A stretch of 64,000 bases of DNA from Geobacteraceae bacterium (GTDB lineage: Bacteria; Desulfobacterota; Desulfuromonadia; Geobacterales; Pseudopelobacteraceae), in the NCBI GenBank assembly GCA_025355965.1, contig JANXYR010000062.1, forward strand, positions 1 to 64,000, in the 5' to 3' direction. The number at the start of each line of letters is the position of its first letter. Within the stretch, counting starts at the first letter, position 1. The position numbers were made by a program, and so were the translations under genes. Below the pieces are notes generated by a model, which worked only from the letters and a program-made list of their open reading frames with translations, made no database searches and had not been told where the DNA came from. Below, piece after piece: positions 55,867 through 64,000 of the stretch.

Positions 55867-57011
55867 GTTCTTTCCATAGGCAGGCTGGAACCTGCGAAAT
55901 CATTACAACAGCTGGAAGGTTGGCTGAAGTTGCCGATATCCTCAGTCAGCAGACAGAAATTGCGGTCGATCTGGAGATGGATTCTCTCCACCACTATCGT
56001 GAAAAAGTCTGCCTTGTACAGGCCTCAACCCGTCAGCAGAGTTGGTTGATAGACCCACTAGCGCTAACGTCTCTTTCGCCGTTGGCTGTCCCACTTGGCA
56101 ATCCGGATATTATTGTTGTCATGCATGGCTCTGATTACGACATCCGGTCCTTGCACCGGGACTTTGGCATCGAAGTCACGAACCTGTTCGATACCATGAT
56201 ATCCGCGCGCTTTCTTGGAATTGCCGAATTTGGTCTGGCTGCGCTTCTAAAAGCTCGTTTCGGAATTGAACTGGACAAAAAATATCAGAAGGCTGATTGG
56301 AGTAAGCGACCATTAAGTCGTGAGATGTGCGCCTACGCTGCAGCTGACACCTCTGACCTGTTGCCGTTATATGATCAGTTTCGGGAAGAGCTGTTACATA
56401 AAGGCAGGTTGGAGTGGCTCGAAGAAGAAGGGCAGCTGGTTTGTCAGGCGCGTGTGTCAGAAAAAGATGGCCCGTTATTTCTTTACTGTAAAGGTGCCAG
56501 CAAGCTGAGAGGGCACACTCTAGCTATCTTGGAAGAACTGCTGCAGATGCGGGATCAGCAGTCGGAACTGCTGGACCGGCCTCCATTCAAGGTGTTGTCG
56601 GCTGATACCCTGATTGAGATTGCGGAAAACAGACCCAGGTCTCTGCATGATCTGTCTCTTTTCAGAGGAATGACCCCTGGCCAACTCCAGCGGCATGGCG
56701 ATGGTATTTTGTCCGCAGTTGAACGTGGAATTGCAACTCCTGAAGACAGGCTGCCTCGTTTCCCGCGCAATGCTAAAAAAGAGGTGCTGGAGCGGGTCAA
56801 GGAACGGCTGAAAAATCTTAAAATATGGCGGGAGCGATACAGTCTGGAACTTGGGCTGGACCCAGGGATGCTTGCTCCCAACTGGCTGCTGGAAGCTGTT
56901 GCTGACACTGAGAGTGCAACAATAGAAGAGCTGGATACTATACAAGGAATGAGGAACTGGCAAAAGCGGCTTTTTGGAGAAGATCTTCCTCGCATACTTG
57001 CAATGACATAG
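55863..57011 (+). CDS. rnd: Ribonuclease D
   Basis: The 382-residue protein starts at TTG overlapping the mqnC stop. It has the DEDD exonuclease motifs: VDLEMDSLHHY (Exo I), VMHGSDYDIRSLHRDFGIEV (Exo II) and YAAADTSDLLPLYD (Exo III, with Tyr), followed by an HRDC domain (LLDRPPFKVLSADTLIEIAENRPRS) at about residues 215-290. RNase D trims tRNA 3' ends. It precedes gspH by three bases, so it is transcribed into the secretion operon. Confidence 0.93.
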   Translation: MSSFHRQAGTCEIITTAGRLAEVADILSQQTEIAVDLEMDSLHHYREKVCLVQASTRQQSWLIDPLALTSLSPLAVPLGNPDIIVVMHGSDYDIRSLHRDFGIEVTNLFDTMISARFLGIAEFGLAALLKARFGIELDKKYQKADWSKRPLSREMCAYAAADTSDLLPLYDQFREELLHKGRLEWLEEEGQLVCQARVSEKDGPLFLYCKGASKLRGHTLAILEELLQMRDQQSELLDRPPFKVLSADTLIEIAENRPRSLHDLSLFRGMTPGQLQRHGDGILSAVERGIATPEDRLPRFPRNAKKEVLERVKERLKNLKIWRERYSLELGLDPGMLAPNWLLEAVADTESATIEELDTIQGMRNWQKRLFGEDLPRILAMT

Positions 57012-57014
57012 CCC

Positions 57015-57569
57015 ATGAAACACTCTCCAGCCCTCGGCACAGATGTGGACCGTCAGAGAATGGAAAACCGCTGCCAAGCAGGTTTTACCCTGATCGAGAT
57101 TGCCGTTGTGATGGCCATTATCGGCATGCTGATGCTGCTGGTGGTGCCGAGGCTACCTTCATCAGATCAGGAAAACCTGAAGATATCCGCCCGTACTCTG
57201 GCTTCAACACTGCGCTATCTGCAGGAAAGGGCGGCAACTTCACGTACGGGTTATTATTTAACTTTGGCACCTGGAACAGAATCCCTGCAGATTGCCGAGA
57301 TAGATACTGACGGGAGTGCCAAAGAACCTTCCGATCCGCTGTTGCGGAAATCACCAATTAAAGACGGGGTCGTAGTATCTGATGTGCGGATACCGCGACT
57401 TGGTAAAGTAAGTGATGGTCAGCTGCGGATAGATGTTGGCGTGGCGGGCGTACGGGACTTTGTAACAATTCATCTACGTTCTGCGGCAGGTCAATTCTGG
57501 ACGGTGATGGCATTTCCATCGGGCGGCAAGGTCAAGGCTTACGAGGGATATCTTGAGGATCCGCCATGA
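57015..57569 (+). CDS. gspH: Type II secretion pseudopilin GspH
   Basis: The 184-residue frame (ATG 57015) or a shorter one (ATG 57060) contains the prepilin signal QAGFTLIEIAVVMAIIGMLMLLVVPRL, with cleavage after Gly and Glu at +5. The remainder fits the GspH/FimT domain with a beta-rich end. It is a minor pseudopilin at the tip of the type II secretion pseudopilus. It overlaps gspI by four bases. The start choice is uncertain because no ribosome-binding site is convincing for either. Confidence 0.88.
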   Translation: MKHSPALGTDVDRQRMENRCQAGFTLIEIAVVMAIIGMLMLLVVPRLPSSDQENLKISARTLASTLRYLQERAATSRTGYYLTLAPGTESLQIAEIDTDGSAKEPSDPLLRKSPIKDGVVVSDVRIPRLGKVSDGQLRIDVGVAGVRDFVTIHLRSAAGQFWTVMAFPSGGKVKAYEGYLEDPP

Positions 57570-57910
57570 AAATTGTAACATCTGGTTTTACGCTCCTGGA
57601 AGTAATGGTTGCGCTGGCCATCATGGCTGGTGTCATCCTGACCCTGCTCGGATCGGTAAATTACCACCTCGGGATCATAGCAAACGAACGTGATAGTACA
57701 ACACTGACGCTCCTTGCCCGTACCCGTATGGCAGAATTGGAACAGACACCGGTTAAAGGTGAAGGAACATTTGCCCCTTCTCATCCGGAGCTGAGTTGGA
57801 AAGCTGAGTTGCTGCCAGCCGATCTGCCCGGTTTGCAGAAACTGGTTGTCAAGGTAAGGCGTGGCAGTGATGGCAGGGAGGTGGCGCTTGTCCGCTATCT
57901 CCAAAAATAA
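57566..57910 (+). CDS. gspI: Type II secretion pseudopilin GspI
   Basis: The 114-residue protein has the prepilin motif SGFTLLEVMVALAIMAGVILTLLG right at the start and the GspI pattern NERDSTTLTLLARTRMAELE. With GspJ and GspK it forms the pseudopilus tip. The ATG overlaps the gspH stop (ATGA), and its end overlaps gspJ. Confidence 0.92.
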   Translation: MKIVTSGFTLLEVMVALAIMAGVILTLLGSVNYHLGIIANERDSTTLTLLARTRMAELEQTPVKGEGTFAPSHPELSWKAELLPADLPGLQKLVVKVRRGSDGREVALVRYLQK

Positions 57911-58505
57911 AGGTTTCACGCTGCTGGAAGTTCTGATTGCTGTAGTCTTGCTCGGTATCCTTTCTGCGGCGCTTTATGGCAGTTATTTAGGTGTCCTACG
58001 TGCAAGAGAGCGCGCTTCGTCAGGAATGGAGTCGCGTCGCGAACTAGGTGCTACCCTTGACCTGATTCGCCGTGAAGTTTCATCGGCTATGTTTAACCGC
58101 AGTGATAAGCGCCTCCGGTTTGTCGTGGAGGATCGAGACAATTTTGGGGTCCCGTCATCGACATTCGATATGACTACTCTGGCTCCGCCAGGCGGGGATA
58201 GACGCAGTGAGTCAGGTGTCGTTGCCGTCACCTACCGGATGGCTGAGAAAAATAAAATATTTACTTTAACCCGCCAGGAGCGTGATCTCTTCTCGGAAGA
58301 AACCATAATCCTGGCTTATCCGCAGATGGAGCAGATAAGTGCTTTTCTTGTTGAGTGCTATGACGGGTCAAAGTGGGTCAAAAGCTGGGATACCGCCATA
58401 AACGGTGCTCTGCCCAAGAGTGTACGGGTGACCGTTCAAGTCGAGGAGGAGGGGAAGCCGCTAGAGTTCACGATGCTTTCAACCCCGAGAGTGAGTGGCT
58501 TATGA
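57888..58505 (+). CDS. gspJ: Type II secretion pseudopilin GspJ
   Basis: I choose TTG 57888, because GGGAGGT lies five bases upstream and it gives a short leader (MSAISKNKGFTLLEVLIAVVL) ending at the cleavage site; an in-frame GTG at 57861 is also possible. The 205-residue product then matches GspJ (RELGATLDLIRREVSSAMF ... VRVTVQVEEEGKPLEFTML). It overlaps gspI by 23 bases and gspK by four. Confidence 0.9.
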   Translation: MSAISKNKGFTLLEVLIAVVLLGILSAALYGSYLGVLRARERASSGMESRRELGATLDLIRREVSSAMFNRSDKRLRFVVEDRDNFGVPSSTFDMTTLAPPGGDRRSESGVVAVTYRMAEKNKIFTLTRQERDLFSEETIILAYPQMEQISAFLVECYDGSKWVKSWDTAINGALPKSVRVTVQVEEEGKPLEFTMLSTPRVSGL

Positions 58506-59434
58506 CCGGGCGGCTGAAAAACGAATCCGGGTTTGCCCTGATTTTGACACTTGTTGTAACGGCGCTGATGGTAGCGGTAGTGGTCGAGATGATCCACCAA
58601 GTGTATGTGGATACCTCGCTCAGCCGTGGCTTTCGTGATGGACAACAGGCCTCAATACTGGCTGAATCCGGAGCGATAGGTGGCGCGAAGCTCCTGCAAA
58701 TGACGCTTTCCGGACGCACCTTTACCGCACTTACCGATCGGTGGGCGGCTCCTCTCAAGCTCGAAGATGATGCCGGTTCGTTGGAGATTACGGTCAGCGA
58801 GGAAAGTGGGAAAATTTATATTAACGGTCTTGTACAGCCGAACGGAACAGAAGAGCCGTTCACGCTTGCGGCACTGCGGCGGCTCGGGGCTCGTTTGAAA
58901 CTGCAGGAAGATGTTTGGAACGCAGCAGCGGATTGGATTGACAGCGACGATATGCCGCGCTCAGGAGGCGCTGAAACTGCATATTATCGGACTTTGAAAC
59001 CTGCCTATAGCGCCAGTAACCACAAGTTTATGACGCTGACGGAGTTGTCTCTGGTTAAAGGGATTACGCCTGATTTGCTTGGAAGGTTGCGCCCATACCT
59101 GACGATATTTTCAGATCAAGCCGGTTCTCATCTGATAAATATAAATACTGCTCCCAAAGAAGTTCTGTTTGCACTTGATTCCGGAATCGATGATCGGATG
59201 GCTGAGAGAATTTTGGAGCGAAGGCGACTAACGCCGTTTAAAACCACGGGAGAACTTTCGCAAGTACCCGGGATGGATTCTGTTGTAACTGGCTTGATCG
59301 GCAAGATCAGTGTCAAAGGCAACCTCTTCAAAATAACCTCCGTAGCCAGAGTCAAGGATTCCGGGCGGACGGTGGAGGCGGTTGTACGGCTCTCTGGCGG
59401 AGCACCGGAATTTTTATCGTGGCAGGAATACTGA
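58502..59434 (+). CDS. gspK: Type II secretion pseudopilin GspK
   Basis: ATG 58502 overlaps the gspJ stop (ATGA) and gives 310 residues. The prepilin region NESGFALILTLVVTALMVAVVVEM lacks Glu at +5, which is normal for GspK, the cap of the pseudopilus tip. The large globular part includes AALRRLGARL, AADWIDSDDMPRSGGAE (a calcium-site-like acidic loop) and ININTAPKEVLFALDSGI with helix-hairpin-helix-like sequence. Confidence 0.92.
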   Translation: MTGRLKNESGFALILTLVVTALMVAVVVEMIHQVYVDTSLSRGFRDGQQASILAESGAIGGAKLLQMTLSGRTFTALTDRWAAPLKLEDDAGSLEITVSEESGKIYINGLVQPNGTEEPFTLAALRRLGARLKLQEDVWNAAADWIDSDDMPRSGGAETAYYRTLKPAYSASNHKFMTLTELSLVKGITPDLLGRLRPYLTIFSDQAGSHLININTAPKEVLFALDSGIDDRMAERILERRRLTPFKTTGELSQVPGMDSVVTGLIGKISVKGNLFKITSVARVKDSGRTVEAVVRLSGGAPEFLSWQEY

Positions 59435-59472
59435 CACAAATACAACATCAGTAGATGAGGGTGCAGCACACT

Positions 59473-60786
59473 ATGGATTATCTGATTCTACAGGCTGAAG
59501 AAAATCTTCTGACAGTTGCCCATTTCGAGGTCTCCAGACGTTCCACTGAACTGGTCGGGGCTGCTTCGATTGAGCTGAACGATGAGCGAACGCTTTCTGA
59601 CGCACTCCGGAACATTGCTGAAAAGATGACTGGTTCACCGCGCATCATACTCTGCCTACCGCCAGCACTATTCGCGCAGCGTTCCGTTTCGCTTCCGTTT
59701 AAAGATCTTCGCAAGGTACGTGAGGTTCTTCCGGCTCACTTGCAGGGTGACATTGCACTGCCGGTCGAAGAGCTTGCGCTTGGTGTGCTGCCGGTCGAAG
59801 ATGGCAACTTTCTTGCGTTGTGGGCACGCAAGAGCGATATCAGCGCGGCAATCGGACAGTTCCGCGAAGTGGGCATCGAACCTCATGTGGTCAGTTCGCT
59901 CCTGTTTGCGTTGGGCGCGCTGCCGGGAATCCCGCCCGACTGTGCAGTATGCGACGGGAATTCGCTGGCACTTTTGCATGTGGGGCGGTTGACCTATTTC
60001 CGTGCATTTAATTCCGAAGTGACCGCCGCGACGATAGCAGCTACGCTGTCGGCAGTGGAGCTCTCCGGAGGCATGATCCCGCCGAGACTTTGTCTGATCG
60101 GGTCTGGAGGAAGTAAGCTTGTTGATGTTGAATTGCTGCCGTTACCGGTAGAAACGGTAGAGGTGCCAGCTGAACTGGGGCACCTGTTTAAAAACGATGA
60201 AACCTTCCAACAGTTGGCGGGGCTCTATGCTGTGGCACGTGCCAGCTATGCCGGCACGCTCCCCGATTTTCGTCAGGGGGAACTTGCCTGGACAGCCGGG
60301 GATGCCAAGCTGCGCAAGAAGCTGATTCTGAGCGGAGTGCTGGCTGCGGCCATCATTCTGCTGCTGTTTATAAGCAAAGGGATTCAGTACCGTGCCGCCT
60401 CAGCTGATCTTTTGTCTTTAAACAAATCTATTGCGACGATCTATCGTGAGATTTTCCCGGCGCGGACCAAAGCGGTTGATGAAATTTCTGAAATCAAAGG
60501 GGAGATCAGAAAGCTGGCTGGTGTAGAAAACTCGAGCGGGTATCTGGATCTTATCAAAAAGCTGGCCGAGGCAAAAGGGAGCATCATTAACGGTCTATAT
60601 GAAGCAGAGCTTGAAGGGCGCAGCCTGCGGATAAAAGGTGACGCCCGGTCCGCTCAAGCGGTCAATGAGTTTAAAACTGCGTTAGCCCCTCTGCTGGCGA
60701 CAGCTGAACTGGGTGAAGTCAAGAGCCGCCCGGATGGCACAGTTGGATTTGCTCTGACAGGAACTCTCAAGGAGGGGACAAAATGA
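59473..60786 (+). CDS. gspL: Type II secretion inner-membrane protein GspL
   Basis: I prefer ATG 59473 (437 residues, MDYLILQAEENLLTVAHFEV), where the fold begins; an ATG 18 bases upstream exists. The cytoplasmic actin-like part (to about residue 275) resembles GspL/PilM, followed by one transmembrane helix (KLILSGVLAAAIILLLFIS, about 277-297) and a periplasmic ferredoxin-like domain. GspL binds the secretion ATPase GspE and GspM. Its last codons overlap gspM (ATGA). Confidence 0.88.
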   Translation: MDYLILQAEENLLTVAHFEVSRRSTELVGAASIELNDERTLSDALRNIAEKMTGSPRIILCLPPALFAQRSVSLPFKDLRKVREVLPAHLQGDIALPVEELALGVLPVEDGNFLALWARKSDISAAIGQFREVGIEPHVVSSLLFALGALPGIPPDCAVCDGNSLALLHVGRLTYFRAFNSEVTAATIAATLSAVELSGGMIPPRLCLIGSGGSKLVDVELLPLPVETVEVPAELGHLFKNDETFQQLAGLYAVARASYAGTLPDFRQGELAWTAGDAKLRKKLILSGVLAAAIILLLFISKGIQYRAASADLLSLNKSIATIYREIFPARTKAVDEISEIKGEIRKLAGVENSSGYLDLIKKLAEAKGSIINGLYEAELEGRSLRIKGDARSAQAVNEFKTALAPLLATAELGEVKSRPDGTVGFALTGTLKEGTK

Positions 60787-61331
60787 GACCTCTGGAGATT
60801 CTCCGTGAAATTTGGCAGGATCTTGACGCTCGTACACGCCTCTGGATCGGCTATGCTTTGATTGCCCTGCTTGCTGCGGCGGTTGGCTGGTCGGCATTGA
60901 GCGCTAAAGTTCAGGCACTCGAAAAAAAACGCTCTGCCCGTGAAACGGTGCTGAAGGAGCTGCTGCCGCTCAAGATGGCATATCTGTCCGCCAGGCAGTC
61001 ATCCGAGCAGCTGAATGGCCGTATGGCATCACTCCGGCCGGATGATTCACTGGCTAAAATCATCGAAGATATTGGTATCAAAGGGAAATCCGTTAAAATA
61101 GTCCCAATAAAGGGTGAAGATCGTGCCGGTTTTACCGAGGATGCAGCCGATATTCGCATCGATGGTTTAACGCTCAACGAAGCTATCAATCTGCTCTATC
61201 GACTCGAAAAAGGGAGCCGTCCGCTGGTGGTTAAAAAATGTAATCTGCGGACCCGTTTTGATGATCCGTCCCGCTGTGATTTGAGTATGATTTTGGCGTT
61301 GCTTAGGCCGGCACCAGGTCTGGCTAAATGA
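60783..61331 (+). CDS. gspM: Type II secretion inner-membrane protein GspM
   Basis: The 182-residue protein has a short cytoplasmic start, one transmembrane helix (LWIGYALIALLAAAVGWSAL, about residues 20-39), a coiled coil and a periplasmic ferredoxin-like domain (SVKIVPIKGEDRAGFTEDAADIRIDGLTLNEAINLLYRLE), the GspM layout. It pairs with GspL. The gene overlaps both neighbours by four bases. Confidence 0.88.
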   Translation: MRPLEILREIWQDLDARTRLWIGYALIALLAAAVGWSALSAKVQALEKKRSARETVLKELLPLKMAYLSARQSSEQLNGRMASLRPDDSLAKIIEDIGIKGKSVKIVPIKGEDRAGFTEDAADIRIDGLTLNEAINLLYRLEKGSRPLVVKKCNLRTRFDDPSRCDLSMILALLRPAPGLAK

Positions 61332-62170
61332 TAAAAGCTGCACTGATTGCAAGAAGAGCTGGCCTTACGGCGGCGGTTCTGGCTCTTTTTATAATTTTCA
61401 GCTATTTGATGTTCCCGACAGGAGGGATTGATTCCTTAATTGCTCAGGTTTTGTCACGACAGGGGTTAACGCTTTCTCCTCCCGTTCACAAGACACTCCT
61501 CCCTGGTCTGGCTTGGGACGATCTGCTGCTCTCGTCAGAGCAGGGTCCGCTACTGAGTTGCAAGCGGCTGCAGGTCAGACCGCTGCTGCTCCCTCTCTTC
61601 ATCGGACGAGCTGTGATTTACGGTGGGGCAACTATTGGAAAGGGTCATCTGGATGTTAGGTACGCTCTGAATGGCAAGGCAGCTCTAAATCTTGACGCAG
61701 ACGGCATTGCTCTTGCCGACATCCCTTTTTTCAGTAGCGTCCTTGGTGCCAAAGCGGCTGGCAACCTTTGGAGCCGAGGTACTTTGCAGCGCGGAGCAAA
61801 GGGGTTAAGTGGCGACCTGAAGCTGGAGATAAAACAACTTCAGTTTTCTGGTGTCAAACTGGGAGCTTTTCCACTCCCTGATGCTGCGGGACTGAAAACA
61901 CAGGGGATGGTCAGAGTCATTGATGGGAAGGCTCGTCTGGAGAGCTTTACGCTAGAAGGGGATGGCATTTACATGCGCATTTCGGGTGACATCCCTTCGG
62001 GGGGCAACGCCGCAATGGCACCCCTTAATATGAGTCTGGAAATTATGCCCAAACCGGAGTTTCTGGAAAAACAGAAGCTGGTTTTTATGCTGCTGGCCAA
62101 GTTTATGACCTCTCCCGGGGTCTATACCGTGCCGATAAGGGGCACGCTGCTAAAGCCCTTGATTCTGTAG
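61328..62170 (+). CDS. gspN: Type II secretion protein GspN-like
   Basis: The 280-residue protein has one N-terminal transmembrane helix (GLTAAVLALFIIFSYLMFP) and a periplasmic part rich in beta strands (GVKLGAFPLPDAAGLKTQGMVRVIDGKARLESFTLEGDGIYMRISGDI). This fits the deltaproteobacterial GspN family, which shares the AsmA-like beta pattern. GspN is a dispensable part of some type II systems. It ends the overlapping gspH-N series; the next gene starts 63 bases later. Confidence 0.8.
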   Translation: MIKAALIARRAGLTAAVLALFIIFSYLMFPTGGIDSLIAQVLSRQGLTLSPPVHKTLLPGLAWDDLLLSSEQGPLLSCKRLQVRPLLLPLFIGRAVIYGGATIGKGHLDVRYALNGKAALNLDADGIALADIPFFSSVLGAKAAGNLWSRGTLQRGAKGLSGDLKLEIKQLQFSGVKLGAFPLPDAAGLKTQGMVRVIDGKARLESFTLEGDGIYMRISGDIPSGGNAAMAPLNMSLEIMPKPEFLEKQKLVFMLLAKFMTSPGVYTVPIRGTLLKPLIL

Positions 62171-62233
62171 AGTTGCGCCCAACCGTGATAAAATTTTGCA
62201 GAAATTATTTTTAACGTAAAGAGGGAAAAGTAG

Positions 62234-63367
62234 ATGGCTATTAAACTTGGCGAACTGCTGCTGAAAGAAAAACTGATTACTCCGGAACAGCTCGATGAAG
62301 CTCTCAAGAGTCAAATCATATTCGGCATTAAACTGGGGAGTAGCCTTATTGAACTGGGATTTATAACTGACGAGCAGTTATGCCATTTTTTAAGCAGTAA
62401 ACTTGGAGTCCCGGCAGTGAATCCTCGCGACATGTCGTCGGTACCTCTGGATGTGCTCGCACTGGTACCGGCCGAGTTGGCAGGTAAATATCGCGTGGTT
62501 CCTATCAGGGCTGAAGGTAAAAAACTGTCGCTGGCTATGGCGGATCCCACTGATTTCAAAGCAATGGATGAGGTGGCGTTTGTCACCGGGTGTGTCATCT
62601 TCCCTCATATCGTTCCGGACGTACGGATCACCTCGGCTCTCTCGAAGTATTATCAGATACGGGGCGATTACCGTTACCTGCGTATAGAAGGGGAACTTGC
62701 CAACAAACAGAGAAAAGCTCCAGTTGAGCAAGCCGTTCAAAAGGCAGAAAAAATTGAAATTCAGATGATGAGTGATAGTGGAGAACTGCTCAATATTGAA
62801 ATTCCGCTCGAATTCGAGGGGTTTGCCAACCTCCCTGATAGTGAGGATGATCACACTACTGCATCAGGCGGGATGGAGAGTTATTCTGTCGATCGGCTTT
62901 CGCTCGAGTTTGCCTCTGCAAAGAATCGTGACCAGGTTGCATCTATTTTTATCAAATATCTCGGTCAGGAATTCATAGTTGGCGCCCTGTTTATTATCCG
63001 GAGCGACAGAGCGGTAGGCTGGCGTGGCGTCGCATCAGGAAAGCGCATTGAAGAGCTGGAAAGCCTGAATATTCTTTTGGGCAAGCCGTCAGTGATAAGT
63101 GATGTACTAGAAACCCGCCAGTTTGCAATGGGCAGGTTGATCCAGACACCCGAAAATGTACGGCTACTCAGGGTACTTGGAGTTGGCTTTGACACCCCTT
63201 TGCTGGTACTGCCGATTGTCATGCAAAAAAAAGTTGTAGCCGTAGTGGTTGTCTCTGCCGAAATGGATGCTCTTGGCAAACGGTTGCAGGATCTTCAGAA
63301 ACTGGTATACAAAGCATCATTGGCGTTTGAGATGCTCATTATAAAAAACAAGATTTTGATGACATGA
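62234..63367 (+). CDS. MshEN-domain protein without ATPase, possible c-di-GMP sensor
   Basis: The 377-residue protein begins with the GspE/MshE N-terminal domain: KLGELLLKEKLITPEQLDEA, KSQ, then the repeat KLGSSLIELGFITDEQLCHFL (residues about 4-55), and VPAELAGKYRVVPIRAEGKKLSLAMADPTDF. In MshE this doubled motif binds cyclic di-GMP. Here no Walker A or secretion ATPase domain follows; the C-terminal half (about 215-375) looks like a GAF-type or similar sensory fold (LPIVMQKKVVAVVVVSAE). It sits directly after the gsp genes and overlaps nadD by four bases. A regulator of secretion or of another machine is inferred; ligand binding is untested. Confidence 0.75.
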   Translation: MAIKLGELLLKEKLITPEQLDEALKSQIIFGIKLGSSLIELGFITDEQLCHFLSSKLGVPAVNPRDMSSVPLDVLALVPAELAGKYRVVPIRAEGKKLSLAMADPTDFKAMDEVAFVTGCVIFPHIVPDVRITSALSKYYQIRGDYRYLRIEGELANKQRKAPVEQAVQKAEKIEIQMMSDSGELLNIEIPLEFEGFANLPDSEDDHTTASGGMESYSVDRLSLEFASAKNRDQVASIFIKYLGQEFIVGALFIIRSDRAVGWRGVASGKRIEELESLNILLGKPSVISDVLETRQFAMGRLIQTPENVRLLRVLGVGFDTPLLVLPIVMQKKVVAVVVVSAEMDALGKRLQDLQKLVYKASLAFEMLIIKNKILMT

Positions 63368-64000
63368 GAATCGGCCTACTGGGTGGAAGCTTCAACCCTA
63401 TTCACAATGCTCATCTGCGCATTGCTGCGGAGGCACAGGCCGCCTGCCGACTTGACCGGATCATCTTTATTCCGGCTGCTGATCCACCACACAAGGCGCT
63501 GGCTGGCGGAGTTCCCTTTGGACATCGCTCCAAAATGGTCAGCATGGCCATTGCCGGCCGGCCGGATTACAAGGTGTCAAACATTGAGGAGGAGCGGGGT
63601 GGGAAATCATATTCCATCGACACGATCCGGCTCTTCAGGGAACAGTTTCCGGATGATGATCTGTTTTTTATCATCGGTGCGGATTCGTTTTTGGAAATCG
63701 GCACATGGCACCGCTATGACGAGATATTCCCACTGTGCAATCTGATCGTTGTCGAGCGTCCCGGCTGTTCTATTATCAACCCGCTTGAAGCCCTGCCGGA
63801 AGCTGTCAGAGGGATGTTTTCCATTAACAGTGAAACTGGCAGCCTGAAGCACGGCTCCGGCAGCACTGTTTTCTTTATTACAGGCTCGCCACTGGAACTT
63901 TCATCGACTGAAATCCGTCGGCTTGCCGCCGGTGAAGCCGATATAACACCGTATGTACCGCCTGACGTAGCTGCATATATCTCGCACCAAAGGATCTACC
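63364..64000 (+). CDS. nadD: Nicotinate-nucleotide adenylyltransferase, 3' end cut by window
   Basis: The frame starts at ATG 63364 (overlapping the previous stop) and is open at the window end (212 residues visible). It shows the nucleotidylyl-transferase motif RIGLLGGSFNPIHNAHLRIA with the HxxH-type histidines, IFIPAADPPHK, the ligand loop FFIIGADSFLEIGTWHRYDEI and the ISSTEIRxR-like SSTEIRRLAAG near the visible end. NadD makes nicotinate adenine dinucleotide in NAD synthesis. It is nearly complete; the family is usually about 210-220 residues. Confidence 0.95.
   Translation, partial: MRIGLLGGSFNPIHNAHLRIAAEAQAACRLDRIIFIPAADPPHKALAGGVPFGHRSKMVSMAIAGRPDYKVSNIEEERGGKSYSIDTIRLFREQFPDDDLFFIIGADSFLEIGTWHRYDEIFPLCNLIVVERPGCSIINPLEALPEAVRGMFSINSETGSLKHGSGSTVFFITGSPLELSSTEIRRLAAGEADITPYVPPDVAAYISHQRIY

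Overview
The window looks like the chromosomal replication-origin region of a Geobacter-like bacterium (order Geobacterales, Desulfuromonadota). This is inferred from the gene set and order, not from a database search. dnaA-dnaN-recF-gyrB run leftward and rpmH-rnpA-yidD-yidC-mnmE-mnmG-rsmG run rightward from a space rich in DnaA boxes (about 47.45-47.80 kb). gyrA is followed by a HEAT-repeat gene and gpsA. A futalosine-type menaquinone gene (mqnC), type II secretion genes and several envelope genes fit an anaerobic, diderm, menaquinone-using cell.

Layout. 0.5-4.5 kb: a leftward operon for a Thr-rich lipoprotein and a 1124-residue S-layer/RTX-like exoprotein. 5.1-5.7 kb: ccdAB-type toxin-antitoxin. 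5.9-12.5 kb: a rightward glycosylation operon (GT2 transferase, an unknown exported protein, a GT-C-like protein with a TPR tail, a second GT-C-like protein). 12.5-14.8 kb: mazEF-type module, a decayed fragment of tolC, a DUF4143 ATPase and a nested palindromic repeat. 14.8-19.2 kb: a complete type I secretion system (ABC, HlyD, TolC). 19.3-22.8 kb: a possible leftward run of DUF47, Pi transporter, gmd, and the mntA-hepT toxin-antitoxin pair. 23.0-30.8 kb: uppP, radC, an AT-rich glycosyltransferase pair, hemG, dnaJ-like, ispF, dinD and a methyltransferase remnant. 31.0-36.1 kb: gyrA-HEAT-gpsA. 36.4-40.8 kb: pyruvate dehydrogenase E1a/E1b/E2, a ferredoxin and a dienelactone-hydrolase-like protein, lying between gyrA and gyrB. 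41.2-54.2 kb: origin-flanking replication, RNA and membrane-insertion genes with two parS-like sites. 54.4-57.0 kb: thioesterase, mqnC, rnd. 57.0-63.4 kb: pseudopilin and inner-membrane genes of a type II secretion system (gspH-I-J-K-L-M-N) and an orphan MshEN-domain protein. 63.4 kb to the end: nadD, cut by the window edge.

How the parts may work together. The left third reads as a cell-surface programme: an abundant exported Thr/Ala-rich protein with its partner lipoprotein, a type I exporter about 11 kb away, and lipid-linked-sugar enzymes (GT2, GT-C, gmd, uppP) that could build or attach glycans. That link is inference. The same third is littered with three toxin-antitoxin modules, dispersed repeats and gene remnants, as expected of an accessory region. 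The right half is conserved housekeeping sequence. Its oddities are the two parS-like sites without parAB beside them, no jag gene between yidC and mnmE, an apparent frameshift in the thioesterase, and the pdh block between gyrB and gyrA.
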